64,000 nucleotides of DNA from Aquisphaera giovannonii (lineage in GTDB: Bacteria; Planctomycetota; Planctomycetia; Isosphaerales; Isosphaeraceae): NCBI RefSeq assembly GCF_008087625.1, contig NZ_CP042997.1, forward strand, positions 2,356,001-2,420,000, in the 5' to 3' direction. The notes below the pieces were generated by a model, which worked only from the letters and a program-made list of their open reading frames with translations, had not been told where the DNA came from and did no database searches. Positions 43,857 to 53,580 of this stretch are shown one piece after another. The translations under genes and the position numbers were made by a program. The number at the start of each line of letters is the position of its first letter. The first letter of the stretch is position 1.

Positions 43857-45548
43857 ATGGCGACGCAAGATCAGCCCGAGATCGGGTCTTCGACCCGGGA
43901 CTGGACGGCAATGCCGGAGGGCATCTCGCCACGGCCGTTGCTCCTCCTCGTGGATGACGAGCCGGTCGGCCTCCGGTCGCTCGCCTCGGTGTTCAGCGAC
44001 GCGGACTATGAGCTTTCGTTCGCCGTCGACGGGCCGGAGGCGATCGTCAAGGTCGAGGGGACCCGGCCCGACCTCGTCATCCTGGACGTGATGATGCCGG
44101 GCATGGACGGGCTCGAGGTCTGCCGACGGATCCGCGGCCTGCCCGATGTGGCCGAGGTTCCGATCCTCCTGGTGACCGCGCTGGACGACAGGGAGTCGCG
44201 ACTCGAGGGCCTACGCTCCGGCGCCGACGATTACATCACGAAGCCGCTGGATCGTGCGGAGATCCGCGCCAGGGTCAGGACGATCACGCGACTGAATCGC
44301 TTCCGGAAGCTCCAGGCCGAGATCGTCCACTCGCGTCGAGTGATGAGCGACCTGGCCGCCCATTCCGCCCGCCAGGAAAGGCTTCGGGAACTCGATAGGA
44401 CGATCCTGCAGGCCTCGTCGTCGCAGCAGATCGCCGCGGTCCTGCCCCTCCTTCGAGACCTCATCCCTCACGAGCACGCGGCGATCTACAAGTGCGACAT
44501 GCGCGGGCAGCCGAGCGTGCTGCTTGCGGAGCACGGGAGCCGCGGACGGATCCTGGCCGGCCTGGCGAGGCCCGGGGAGGAGGACCTCGGACTCGACGTC
44601 GAACCCGGCTCCGTGGGGTCGCCATCGCACGTCCTCTCGCTCATGGGGGAGGGGCGGCTCCCGGATGTGCTGGAGGCCTTTCGCGCCTCGGGTTCGAGCG
44701 AGCTCCTCGTCTTCCCGATGAACCTCAAAGGGCGCCGATTCGGCGTGCTCCTGCTCGGCTTCGCGAGCCGAATCGGCGCGGCGGGGCCGCTGGCGGAGCT
44801 GGTCCGGGAGATCGCCGACATCCTCTCCTTGGCCCTGGCCCACTTCGAGCTCCTCGAGACCGTCACCCGGGGTCGCAGCCAGCTCGAATTCCTCTCCCGG
44901 CGGCTGTTGCAGGTGCGCGAGGAGGAATCCCGGCACATCGCACGCGAGCTCCATGACGAGATAGGTCAACTCCTGGCGGTGCTGAATTTCTCGCTCCGGG
45001 GCATGCAGCAGTCCGAGGGATCCGGGCCGTTCCAGGAGACGCTCGGATACGGCCTCGACGTGGTGTCGCGGCTCCTCGCCAAGGTCCGCGGGCTCTCGCT
45101 GGACCTGCACCCCGCGCTGCTGGAGGACTTCGGACTAGTGACGGCCCTCCGCCGCTACATCGGCTCCGTCGCCAGCCGAGTCGGGCGGACCGCCATCCTC
45201 GAGGCCGACGAGTCGATTGGCCGCTTCGACCGGCAGATCGAGACGGCCTGCTATCGGGTCACCCAGGAGGCGCTGACCAACGCCCTTCGGCACGGAGAGG
45301 CCAGCAGTGTCCGCATCGAGCTGACGGAGCGGGAAGGCGCTCTGCATCTGCTCATCGACGATGACGGGCGAGGATTCGACACCGAAGCGGCGATGGAGAG
45401 CGCCGCGCGGGGGGCCAGCCTCGGTCTCCTGGGCATGCGGGAACGCGTCTCCCTGGTCGGCGGGGAGCTGTCCATCTTCTCCGAGCCCGGGAACGGGACG
45501 AAGATCAGGGCCACGCTCCCCCTCAACCAATCCTCCCGCCCGTCGTGA
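43857..45548 (+). CDS. Receiver-GAF-histidine kinase (NarX-like)
   Basis: A 563-aa cytoplasmic hybrid kinase. An N-terminal receiver has LLLVDDEPVG, phospho-acceptor Asp77 in VILDVMMPGMDG, and YITKPLDR. A GAF-like sensor follows (about residues 180-335). Next comes a HisKA_3 dimerisation domain with His366 in HIARELHDEIGQLLA, then an HATPase domain (QEALTNALRHGEASS, DDDGRGFD, GLLGMRERV). A receiver in front of the kinase means it can itself be phosphorylated by an upstream kinase. No membrane helix is present. It is divergent from the NarL-type regulator. Confidence 0.93.
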   Translation: MATQDQPEIGSSTRDWTAMPEGISPRPLLLLVDDEPVGLRSLASVFSDADYELSFAVDGPEAIVKVEGTRPDLVILDVMMPGMDGLEVCRRIRGLPDVAEVPILLVTALDDRESRLEGLRSGADDYITKPLDRAEIRARVRTITRLNRFRKLQAEIVHSRRVMSDLAAHSARQERLRELDRTILQASSSQQIAAVLPLLRDLIPHEHAAIYKCDMRGQPSVLLAEHGSRGRILAGLARPGEEDLGLDVEPGSVGSPSHVLSLMGEGRLPDVLEAFRASGSSELLVFPMNLKGRRFGVLLLGFASRIGAAGPLAELVREIADILSLALAHFELLETVTRGRSQLEFLSRRLLQVREEESRHIARELHDEIGQLLAVLNFSLRGMQQSEGSGPFQETLGYGLDVVSRLLAKVRGLSLDLHPALLEDFGLVTALRRYIGSVASRVGRTAILEADESIGRFDRQIETACYRVTQEALTNALRHGEASSVRIELTEREGALHLLIDDDGRGFDTEAAMESAARGASLGLLGMRERVSLVGGELSIFSEPGNGTKIRATLPLNQSSRPS

Positions 45549-46053
45549 TCCACGGGCCCCGACGGACAACCCCGGGGCAGGAAATCCGCGAGGGAGCACG
45601 AGCGGGGGCTCGTCACGCAAGTTGGAATCGGAATGGGGCCGGCTCGGACGTCTTGCATCGCCCTGCGGGGTTCTCTCGAGGATGCACGCTGCGCCGCGAG
45701 ACTGCGGCAGAAAGGCCGTGCGGCGAGGGGCAAATCGTTGCCGGTCTCGTGAGCCGGCGGGCCGCGGGTTCGGACGCCGACGTACACGATTCCCACCTGA
45801 CGTTGCCATGCCAGGACGGGGAGGGTGCCCGCCCCCCGCGCGCCTCGGGCCCGAACCTGGTCCGCATGCACCCCGATCGGTAAGACCCGGGATCGGCCGT
45901 ATGTCGGGCGGATTCGGATGGGATGCGACGTGCCTCCGGCCGCGACTCATTCCCCGGGTCCGGGTATCGGCGGCCCCTCGAACGTGTCTTTTCGGTCATG
46001 GTTGAAGTGATCAACGCCCGGCTTGACCTAGAATTCTCGCAGGCCGTGGGCCC
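45549..46053. other. Intergenic region, no gene recognised
   Basis: About 500 bp downstream of the kinase with only low-complexity frames. An AT-richer stretch near 45985-46035 contains TAGAAT but no well-placed -35. Confidence 0.35.
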
Positions 46054-46332
46054 GTGAGCGGTCCCGGCATAGGCTTGCGAAGGGGAAGGTATGCAGGCCT
46101 GAAGGTCCTGACGCGGACGATCTTCATGGATCACCACGGGCCGGGACTGGACGGCCTGGATGCGATTCGCCGGATCCGGTCCCTCCGGTCCACGGCAGTC
46201 ATCGACACCATCGCGCTGACGGTGCCGAGGCTTTCCCGAGACCGGGATCGCAACCTGGACGTGGGCGCCGATGCCTGCGAGGTGAAGCCGTTCGTGTTGC
46301 TCCGCGACGTCCGCGGAGGTCTTCCGGTGTGA
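46054..46332 (+). pseudogene. Truncated receiver-domain remnant
   Basis: A 92-residue frame whose middle matches the second half of a response-regulator receiver: IFMDHHGPGLDGLDAIRRIR (phospho-Asp strand), DTIALTVPRLSRDRDRNLDVGADACEVKPF (switch region and conserved Lys). The first half with the acidic pair is absent and not found in other frames just upstream. It starts with GTG without a good ribosome binding site. It is most likely a decayed fragment of a local receiver duplication. A short functional decoy is possible but unsupported. Confidence 0.6.
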
Positions 46333-46361
46333 CCTGGATGGGAAGGAAGCGGAGGAGGCAC

Positions 46362-47591
46362 GTGGTCGCAACGACGGACTCGGTCAGCTTGATCCTCATC
46401 GTCGACGACGAACCGTCCGGCCGGCGGGCCCTCGAGTCCCTCCTCCTCGGCCAGGGCTACGGACTCGCCTTCGCGGCGAGCGCGGACGAGGCGCTAACCC
46501 TCGCCAGGGGGTTGGAGCCCGACCTGATCCTACTGGACGTGATGATGCCCGGGACGGACGGCATCGAGGCGCTGCGACAGCTCAGGAGCATACCCCGGAT
46601 CGGGGAGATCCCTGTCATCCTCGTCACCTCCCTCGACGACCGGGCCTCCCGGCTGGCCGGCCTCGAGGCCGGCGCGGACGATTTCGTGGCCAAGCCGATC
46701 GACCGATTGGAGCTGCGTACGCGAGTCCGCACAATCATGCGGCTCAACCGCTTCCGCAAGCTCCGGGATGCCGTCTGCTCGCTCTCGGAGGCCTATGACG
46801 CGACCCTCGAAGGTTGGGTCCGTGCCCTCGACCTGAGGGAACACCAGCTCGAGGGCCACAGCGAACGGGTCGCCGAGATGACGGCCCGATTGGCCCGGGA
46901 GATGGGAGTCGAGCCGGCCGATGTGGTCCACATCTACCGGGGCGCCTTGCTCCACGACATCGGCAAGATAGCAATACCGGACGCGATCCTCCTGAAGGCG
47001 GGGCCGTTGGACGAGGCCGAGTGGACGATCATGCGACGCCACCCCGACTACGCCCGGGCGATGATCGAGCCGATCGCCTACCTCCGTCCGGCCCTCGAGA
47101 TTCCCTATTGCCACCACGAGCGTTGGGACGGGAAGGGGTATCCCCGCGGATTGAGGGCGGAAGCGATCCCGAAGTCCGCGAGGATCTTCAGCGCGGTGGA
47201 CGTCTGGGACGCCCTGAGCAGCGACCGACCCTACCGGGCTTGCTGGGACCGGGCGCGGGTCAGCCAGTACCTGCTGGACAACTCAGGGACCCTCTTCGAC
47301 CCGGACGTCGTGACGTGCTTCGTCAAGCTTCTGGGCGAGGACGAGATCCGGCGCACCGCTGCGTCGCCGGCCGACCTCGCGCAAGATCTGTCGCCGGCCG
47401 CTCGGCCGGACGACCCTGGCATCCTCGCCGCTCCCGCCGCGTCGTGCTACCGCCTGAGAAGCGAGACGCCTCCGGCCCGGATCGACCTCACGGAAGCCGT
47501 CCCCGACCTGCTCACCATCCCCTTCCGGAGCATTCATAGGGACCGCTTGGGCAGGCCGTACGCGGAGCGTTCGCTCGTGAACTCCGGCTGA
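46362..47591 (+). CDS. Receiver-HD-GYP response regulator (putative c-di-GMP phosphodiesterase)
   Basis: A 409-aa cytoplasmic protein. The receiver domain has LIVDDEPSG, phospho-acceptor Asp59 in LILLDVMMPGTDG, and FVAKPIDR. A short helical linker leads to an HD-GYP domain with H198-D199 in LLHDIGKIAIPD, RRHPDYARAMIEP, PYCHHERWDGKGYPRGL (the GYP motif) and RIFSAVDVWDAL. HD-GYP enzymes hydrolyse c-di-GMP. All key residues are present, so activity is likely and phosphorylation-controlled. GTG 46362 is preferred, with GGAGGAGG upstream; an earlier GTG at 46329 overlaps the receiver remnant. Confidence 0.94.
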   Translation: MVATTDSVSLILIVDDEPSGRRALESLLLGQGYGLAFAASADEALTLARGLEPDLILLDVMMPGTDGIEALRQLRSIPRIGEIPVILVTSLDDRASRLAGLEAGADDFVAKPIDRLELRTRVRTIMRLNRFRKLRDAVCSLSEAYDATLEGWVRALDLREHQLEGHSERVAEMTARLAREMGVEPADVVHIYRGALLHDIGKIAIPDAILLKAGPLDEAEWTIMRRHPDYARAMIEPIAYLRPALEIPYCHHERWDGKGYPRGLRAEAIPKSARIFSAVDVWDALSSDRPYRACWDRARVSQYLLDNSGTLFDPDVVTCFVKLLGEDEIRRTAASPADLAQDLSPAARPDDPGILAAPAASCYRLRSETPPARIDLTEAVPDLLTIPFRSIHRDRLGRPYAERSLVNSG

Positions 47592-48112
47592 CCGAGTCGT
47601 GGTAGATACGGGGGCCGCGGCTCGCGGGGATGGCGAGCCGTCCCCTTCGCGGCGTACCGAACCGTCGTGTGGCCGGCAGCCGGATGGCCACGGCCCGATC
47701 CTCCGGCGGAAGCCCCAGACATAGAGCACGCCGGGCAAACGCAGGCCCTCGGAGGCTCACCTACGCGGCAGGGCTGCGACCCGCGCGGTGACGGCAACGT
47801 CCCAGGCCGCCGGTCGGCCGGGCGGAGCAAGGCCGGGCATCCGGGCCACATCCCGATCCGGTGCCGACCTTCGCGAGGCTGAAGCCGACGGGAAATTCCG
47901 TCGATTTCGCCGTCTCTGAATTGGACCGTGGCCCTTGGCACCGGCCTCCTCCCGAGGGCGGCTTCTACCGCAGGCATCGCCCGGCGTGGTTCAACGCGGA
48001 GGCGTGATCGGGAAGGGCAATCGGCCCGCTCGGACTGCATCTCGCGCACTCACGCAGCGCCCTGAATCTCGGTCGAAGGGAGCACAGCGGCCGATTGAGA
48101 GGCGGCCCTCGA
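47592..48112. other. Convergent intergenic region
   Basis: About 520 bp between two convergent genes. A hairpin at 47618-47640 (CGGCTCGC / GCGAGCCG, 7-nt loop) could end the HD-GYP transcript, but no T-tract follows. Nothing else was seen. Confidence 0.35.
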
Positions 48113-48406
48113 TCAGGATCCGAGGCCTTGCAGGTCCCGATCCTCGACGACCTTCCGCTCAACCTGAATGCGGGCGTTGTCTAACCACCGGTTTATCTCG
48201 AGCATGCCCGGATACCGCGCGAATGCGCGAAGGTCGTCGATGCGTCGCTCGAGCTGCAGGAGCTCTTCGGCGGTCGGCATCGACCCCTTCATGAGCCGGT
48301 GAGTGTCCAGGGCGATGCCCCTCAACCGCTCCGCGAAGGCCGAGGGGTCCAGGGTCGCGATCGGGGACGCCGCGCGGCCGGTTTCGGGTTGATGGATCAT
48401 CGCCAT
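48113..48406 (-). CDS. Small helical hypothetical protein
   Basis: A 97-aa protein of unknown function, predicted mostly helical (AFAERLRGIALDTHRLMKG, AEELLQLERRIDDLRAFARY). ATG 48406 has GGAGG about 7-12 nt upstream, and a TACAAT -10-like hexamer lies further up. It sits between two signalling genes and could be a small partner such as a phosphotransfer or anti-kinase helical bundle, but no His-box is visible. Composition differs from shadow frames, supporting it as real. Confidence 0.55.
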   Translation of the reverse strand: MAMIHQPETGRAASPIATLDPSAFAERLRGIALDTHRLMKGSMPTAEELLQLERRIDDLRAFARYPGMLEINRWLDNARIQVERKVVEDRDLQGLGS

Positions 48407-48777
48407 GGCTCGCCTCCGCAACGAAGTCTTACTGCTGAATTGTAGTTCATCCCGCGGCATCCCGGTGCAACCCGGTCCCTCCGGATCAATCCTACCTCGG
48501 TCACTCCTCTCCGATGTCCAGGTCGGAACAGTCCGGCCGGGGGGCCCTGCAATGGAGAATCGCCGAGCGACAAACATCGCCTCCGGCTCTCCCGCAGCCA
48601 GCCTGAAGGCCGTCGATCACGACTCCGATAGCCCCATACGACGCTCGGCGCACGCTCCAACCGGATGAACCAAACTCCCTTCACCCGGCCGAAGGCCGTC
48701 TCGGATCGCGGCCCGGGAATCCGCCCGCGGCGCGAGCAAAGGGACGGGTCGGAGGGCCGCACGGTCGGGACTCGTCT
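48407..48777. other. Intergenic region
   Basis: About 370 bp upstream of the 97-aa gene and downstream of the large kinase. No gene was recognised; a TACAAT on the minus strand near 48434-48439 may be the -10 of the small gene. Confidence 0.35.
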
Positions 48778-51700
48778 TCAGACGAGGTCCGCGATGGTCC
48801 GGCGCAACTCGTCGAGCGTGACGGGCTTGCTCAGGTAGGCGTCGGCCCCCGCCGCCAGGCATCGCTCGCGGTCGCCGGGCATCGCCAGCGCGGTCAGGGC
48901 GACGATGGGCAGCGTCCGGGTCCCGGGCTCGGAGCGGAGACGCCGGGTCGCCTCGAGCCCGTCGGTCCCGGGCATCTGGATGTCCATGAGCACGAGGCGG
49001 GGCTTCAGCTCTGTGGACAAGCGGACCGCTTCCTCGCCATCGCGGGCCTGAGCGACGCGATAGCCTGCCGCCGTGAGCACGTCGCAGATCAGCTTGCGGT
49101 TGAGGTCATCGTCGTCGGCAAGCAGCAGGAGCGGTGGATCTGCCCCGGTGCTCTCCGGCATGGCCGGGTGGCCGTCCCCCTTTGCCATGACGACGGGGCC
49201 GTCGGCGGCCGGGGGCGACCCCTCTCCACGGCCGTATGGATCCTCTTGGGATTCGCGGAACGGAACCCACGGGATCGTCACCATGAACCGGCTGCCGTGC
49301 CCCGGCTCGCTCTCCACCGAAACCGACCCGCCATGCAGCGCCGCGAGCTTCTGCACCAGTGCCAGCCCCAGGCCGGTGCCCGTGTACTGCCGCGAGAGCC
49401 GGCTGTCGATCTGTCGGAATGGCTGGAAGAGGATCCCGATGTCTTCGCGGCGGATGCCGATCCCGGTATCCCAGACGGTGAACGCGAGCGTCCGCGCCCC
49501 CTCGTCCGCACGGACGCGGAGGCCGACCTTTCCCCCGTCGGGCGTGAACTTCACGGCGTTGCTCAGCAGGTTCACCAGGATCTGCTTCAGTCGAAGCTCG
49601 TCGGCGACGATCTCCTCCGCCGGACCTTCGATCGAGAACGAGAGCGAGATCCGCCTGGCGTGGGCCGCCTGGCGGACGAGGCGCAGGCTCCCCTGGCCGA
49701 TCGCGTCGATGGTCGTGGGCAGCGGGTCGAGCCGCATCTGCCCGGCCTCGGCCTTGGACAGGTCGAGGATGTCGTTGATCAGCCCCAGCAGGTGACGCCC
49801 GCTCTTCTCCACGTCCATGATGACCGAGGCCTGCTCGTCCGTCACGGCGCCATAGACCCCCTCGACCAGCGCCTCCGACAGTGCCAGGACGGCGCTGAGC
49901 GGCGTGCGGAGCTCGTGGCTCATGCTGGCGAGGAATTCGTCCTTGAGGCGCGACGCGCGAGCCAGCTCCAGGTTGGCCAGCGTCAGCTCCTCGGATTGAC
50001 GGCGCAGGGCCTTCTCCATCTCCTTCCGCTCGGTGATGTCCCGCATGATCGTGGAGAAGAACACCACGCGGCCCTCGTCGTCTCGATGCGCGAGGATGAG
50101 CTGCGAGACGGGGATGGCGTGTCCCGCGGCGGTGAGCACCTCCGTCTCGCCGAGCCAGTGGCCCTCGCGGACGGCCGCCGGCAGCCCCTCCCCGAGGATC
50201 CTCGCCGCCGAACCGGGCGTGTGGAAGGCCTCGATGGTCGGCGGGCGTGCGGCGGCGGACGAACGTTCCAGGACCACCTTCCGGAACGCCTCGTTCTCCC
50301 ACAGCGGCACGCCGCCGGGCGTCGCGGTCGCGATCAAGTCGGTCGAGGAGTCGATGATCCGGGCGAGCTTGTGCACGTCCGCCGCCCTCTCGGCCACCCG
50401 GCGCTCCAGCTCGGCGTTGAGCGCCCGGATCGCCCGATCGGCCCTCCGCCGCTCGGTGGCGTCCATGATGGCCACCAGCATCATCGGCCCGGAGTCCGCC
50501 TGCACGAGCTTCAGGCCGGCATCCACCGGGAACCGGGACCCGTCCTTGCGGATGGCGTTGAGCTCGCGGTCGGGGGCAACCTCCCTGCGATCTGCGGGGC
50601 CGGCGTGCCCCAATGTCGGCTGGCCGTCTTGTCGTCCTATGACCCGGGGGATCAGCATGTCGATGGGCTCGCCGATCAGCTCGGCCGGCGCGTAGCCGAG
50701 CCATTCGACGATCCGCCCGTTGACCATCGTGATCAGGCCCTCGCCGTCCACGACGACGAGGCCCGCGGGCACCGATTCGAATACAGTCCGGAACCGCTCC
50801 TCGCTGTCCCGCAGCGAGAGCTCGGCCAGTTTCAGCGAGGTCACCTCCGAGTGCGCCACCACGGCCCGGCGCGGTCCTGCTCCCCCGAAGGGGGTGACGC
50901 GGCCGATGAACCAGCGTCGGTTGGCGCCGGAATGGCAGGGGTATTCCAGCTCGAACGACGCCCTGTGCCCGGCCAGGACATCGCGGACGCCGCGCGCGAA
51001 GGCGGCCCCCTCCGCGGCCCCTTCGCCGGTTGACGCCTCGCATATCCTGATATAGCTCGTCCCCACGGGGGGCGCTCCGTTGTAGCCGTTCTCCTCCGCG
51101 AACTCGTTCCAACTTCGATTCACCGCCAGGATGCACCCCGACTCGTCCAGCACGGCGATCGGGGTGCGGAGCGAGTCGAGGACGGATTGCGCAAGCCGCT
51201 CGGATTCTCGACAGGCCTCCTCGGCAGACCTCCGCGCGGTGATGTCCTGATGGACACCGCAGACACGGAGCGGGCGTCCCTCGGCGTCCCGCTCGATCAC
51301 CCTGCCGACGTCGAGGATCCAGGCCCAGCCCCCGTCCCGGCGTCTCAGCCTGTATTCGGCGGCGAACCCCGGGCGCGAGCCTTCGAGGTGCGCCCGCATC
51401 GCATCGAGCACGGCGGGGGCGTCATCCGGGTGGAGTAGCTCCTCCCACGCCTCGATGCGGCGCTCGACCTCGTCCGCGCGATATCCGATCATGCCGGCCC
51501 ATCGCGCGTCGTAATCGAGGCGGCCCGACGGCAGGTGCCAGTCCCAGGTGCCGAGCCCGGCGCCGTCCAGGGCCAGTCGGTACCGCTCGTCGCTCTCCCG
51601 TCGCCGGTCCTCGTCCCGCTTGCGCTGAGTGATGTCCACGATGGAACCGACGGCCCCGAGCGGGGACATGCCCTCGCCTCGGCGGACGCGGCCCCGGCAC

Positions 51701-53580
51701 TGGAACCAGCCCATCTCTCCGCCGACGAGCCTGGCGCGGAATTCGTAGAAGAGTTCCTCGGATCGCCCCTCGAAGGCGTCGCGGATCGCCCGCGCCGCGG
51801 CGGCGCGATCGTCGGGATGCAGCCACTCGAGCCAGCCGGCCGGGTCGCAAGGGATCGGCGAGGGGCCGTCCTGCACCCAGTTCCAGAACGCGGGGTCGAT
51901 CCGCGTGATCGTCGAGTCGTCGCCAGCCTCCCACGTCACGACGCGGCCGCTCGAGGTGGCAAGGCGATAGCGCTCGGCCGTCTCGCGGAGTTCGGCCTCC
52001 AAACGGTTCCTTGCGGTGACGTCCTCGACCGTTCCGACGAGCCGGACCGCACGCCGTTCGCCATCCTCACCTTCGAATTCCGCCAGTCCGTGCGCCGAGA
52101 CCCACCGAGGGGAGCCGTCATCCGTGAGCACCCGGAATTCGATGGAATAGGGGCCGGAGTCGACCAGATTGAGAGCGCCCTCGAGCCTGGCCAACACCCC
52201 GGGCACATCGTCCGGGTGCATGCGGCGGAGCAGTTGGTCCAGGGTGAGCCGATCCCCGGCCACCCCGAAGATCTCCCGATAGCGAGCGTCGAACGTGGCC
52301 AGCCGGTTGATCGGGTCGTAGGCCCACCATCCGAGGCGGGCGGCGTCCAGGGCGAGCTTGCGTTGCTGGGCCAGGCGTTCCATCGCCTCCTCGGCGAGTC
52401 GCCGCTCCGTGCGGTCCACGAACAGGGCCAGGACCCCGTCGTCGAGGATGATGCCCGAGGCCTCCACCGCGAGCACGCGGCCGTCCTTGCAGGTCAGCCA
52501 GGCCTGGAAGGGACCGATGCGGCCGCCGCTGCGTGCCGCCTCGTCGGCGGCCGCAGCCCATGTCGCGGTGACCGTACGCCGATACGCCTCGTCGGGGTAG
52601 GCGGCCGCCCACCAGGCCTCGAGCGTCGGCACGTCGGCGATCGTGTAACCGAAGAGCTCGACGAAACGGTCGTTGAGGTAGGCCGTATCGCCATCCCGAT
52701 CGATGTACGCCAGGGGCAAGGGCAGGTGCCGGACGAATCGGCTGAACCTGGGTTCCTCGCCCCGGTCCTCCGGATGCCCGCTCGCCGCCTCGGCCACGAG
52801 CCTGTCCGCCCGCGCGAGCAACTCGGCAGGGACCACGGGCTTGAGGAGGAAGTCGGCGGATGTCGCGCGGGCCGAGGGGATCCGGGCGAGATCGCCCGCG
52901 TCCTCGGCGAGCATGAGGACCGGGATCCCTCGGGTCGTTGGCTCGGCCCGCAGCGCCGCGATCAGCGACCCGCCGCACGGCCCGAGCATCTTCAGGTCGC
53001 TCAGGATCAGGTCGGGTACGGCCTCGGCGGCCCGGGCAAGGCCTTCCTCGCCGTCGCCGAAGACTTCCACGCGGTACTTGCTCTCCAGGATCCTTGCCAG
53101 AATTCCCGTCGACTCGGGGTCGACCTCGAGGACCAGGACCAGGGGACGGTTGGGGCTCGAATCGAGGATCACCCCGGCCCGCCCGCGGTCGCGAGGCCCG
53201 ACATCCGCGCCCAGGGCCCGAGGATTCGCATCCCCCCGTTGCGTTCCCGGGGGGCGATGGAGGTCACGCTCTTCGCGGCCTTCGAATGGTTCGCGCGAAT
53301 TGGCGGGAGCGACTCTCCTCGACCCGTTGTAAATAGGCTCGCCACCCCGCTCGTCGGTGCGACTCTCCCGGGCGACGTTGAGCCGGCCGGCCAGGTCCGA
53401 CGAGCCCGCCGTCACGCGCAGGATCTCCACGGCCCCGGTGCGCGCGCCGGGCCCGTCCTCCGCGGGAAGCCGGCCCGCTGGCGGGGCCTCGTGGCCAGCC
53501 GCTTGCGGCCCCTCCGCCTCCTGGGACGTTAGGAGCGAGCCCCGAGGCGCAGGCATCGACCCGAGGCAACGACGTCTCAT
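48778..53580 (-). CDS. Large hybrid histidine kinase: REC, seven PAS, HisKA, HATPase, REC
   Basis: A 1600-aa multi-sensor kinase. After about 145 low-complexity residues comes a receiver (phospho-acceptor Asp195 in ILSDLKML). Seven PAS/PAC units follow (for example AYIDRDGDTAYLNDRFVELFGY, ALDGAGLGTWDWHLPSGRLDY, AGLVVVDGEGLITMVNG). HisKA has His1222 in FLASMSHELRTPL, HATPase has LVNLLSNAVKFTP, DTGIGI and GTGLGLALV, and a C-terminal receiver has Asp1533 in LVLMDIQMPGTDG. No membrane helix is evident, so it senses in the cytoplasm. The first receiver lacks one of the two usual acidic residues (LEVDPE). The exact start is uncertain because the N-terminal 140 residues are unconserved. Confidence 0.93.
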   Translation of the reverse strand: MRRRCLGSMPAPRGSLLTSQEAEGPQAAGHEAPPAGRLPAEDGPGARTGAVEILRVTAGSSDLAGRLNVARESRTDERGGEPIYNGSRRVAPANSREPFEGREERDLHRPPGTQRGDANPRALGADVGPRDRGRAGVILDSSPNRPLVLVLEVDPESTGILARILESKYRVEVFGDGEEGLARAAEAVPDLILSDLKMLGPCGGSLIAALRAEPTTRGIPVLMLAEDAGDLARIPSARATSADFLLKPVVPAELLARADRLVAEAASGHPEDRGEEPRFSRFVRHLPLPLAYIDRDGDTAYLNDRFVELFGYTIADVPTLEAWWAAAYPDEAYRRTVTATWAAAADEAARSGGRIGPFQAWLTCKDGRVLAVEASGIILDDGVLALFVDRTERRLAEEAMERLAQQRKLALDAARLGWWAYDPINRLATFDARYREIFGVAGDRLTLDQLLRRMHPDDVPGVLARLEGALNLVDSGPYSIEFRVLTDDGSPRWVSAHGLAEFEGEDGERRAVRLVGTVEDVTARNRLEAELRETAERYRLATSSGRVVTWEAGDDSTITRIDPAFWNWVQDGPSPIPCDPAGWLEWLHPDDRAAAARAIRDAFEGRSEELFYEFRARLVGGEMGWFQCRGRVRRGEGMSPLGAVGSIVDITQRKRDEDRRRESDERYRLALDGAGLGTWDWHLPSGRLDYDARWAGMIGYRADEVERRIEAWEELLHPDDAPAVLDAMRAHLEGSRPGFAAEYRLRRRDGGWAWILDVGRVIERDAEGRPLRVCGVHQDITARRSAEEACRESERLAQSVLDSLRTPIAVLDESGCILAVNRSWNEFAEENGYNGAPPVGTSYIRICEASTGEGAAEGAAFARGVRDVLAGHRASFELEYPCHSGANRRWFIGRVTPFGGAGPRRAVVAHSEVTSLKLAELSLRDSEERFRTVFESVPAGLVVVDGEGLITMVNGRIVEWLGYAPAELIGEPIDMLIPRVIGRQDGQPTLGHAGPADRREVAPDRELNAIRKDGSRFPVDAGLKLVQADSGPMMLVAIMDATERRRADRAIRALNAELERRVAERAADVHKLARIIDSSTDLIATATPGGVPLWENEAFRKVVLERSSAAARPPTIEAFHTPGSAARILGEGLPAAVREGHWLGETEVLTAAGHAIPVSQLILAHRDDEGRVVFFSTIMRDITERKEMEKALRRQSEELTLANLELARASRLKDEFLASMSHELRTPLSAVLALSEALVEGVYGAVTDEQASVIMDVEKSGRHLLGLINDILDLSKAEAGQMRLDPLPTTIDAIGQGSLRLVRQAAHARRISLSFSIEGPAEEIVADELRLKQILVNLLSNAVKFTPDGGKVGLRVRADEGARTLAFTVWDTGIGIRREDIGILFQPFRQIDSRLSRQYTGTGLGLALVQKLAALHGGSVSVESEPGHGSRFMVTIPWVPFRESQEDPYGRGEGSPPAADGPVVMAKGDGHPAMPESTGADPPLLLLADDDDLNRKLICDVLTAAGYRVAQARDGEEAVRLSTELKPRLVLMDIQMPGTDGLEATRRLRSEPGTRTLPIVALTALAMPGDRERCLAAGADAYLSKPVTLDELRRTIADLV

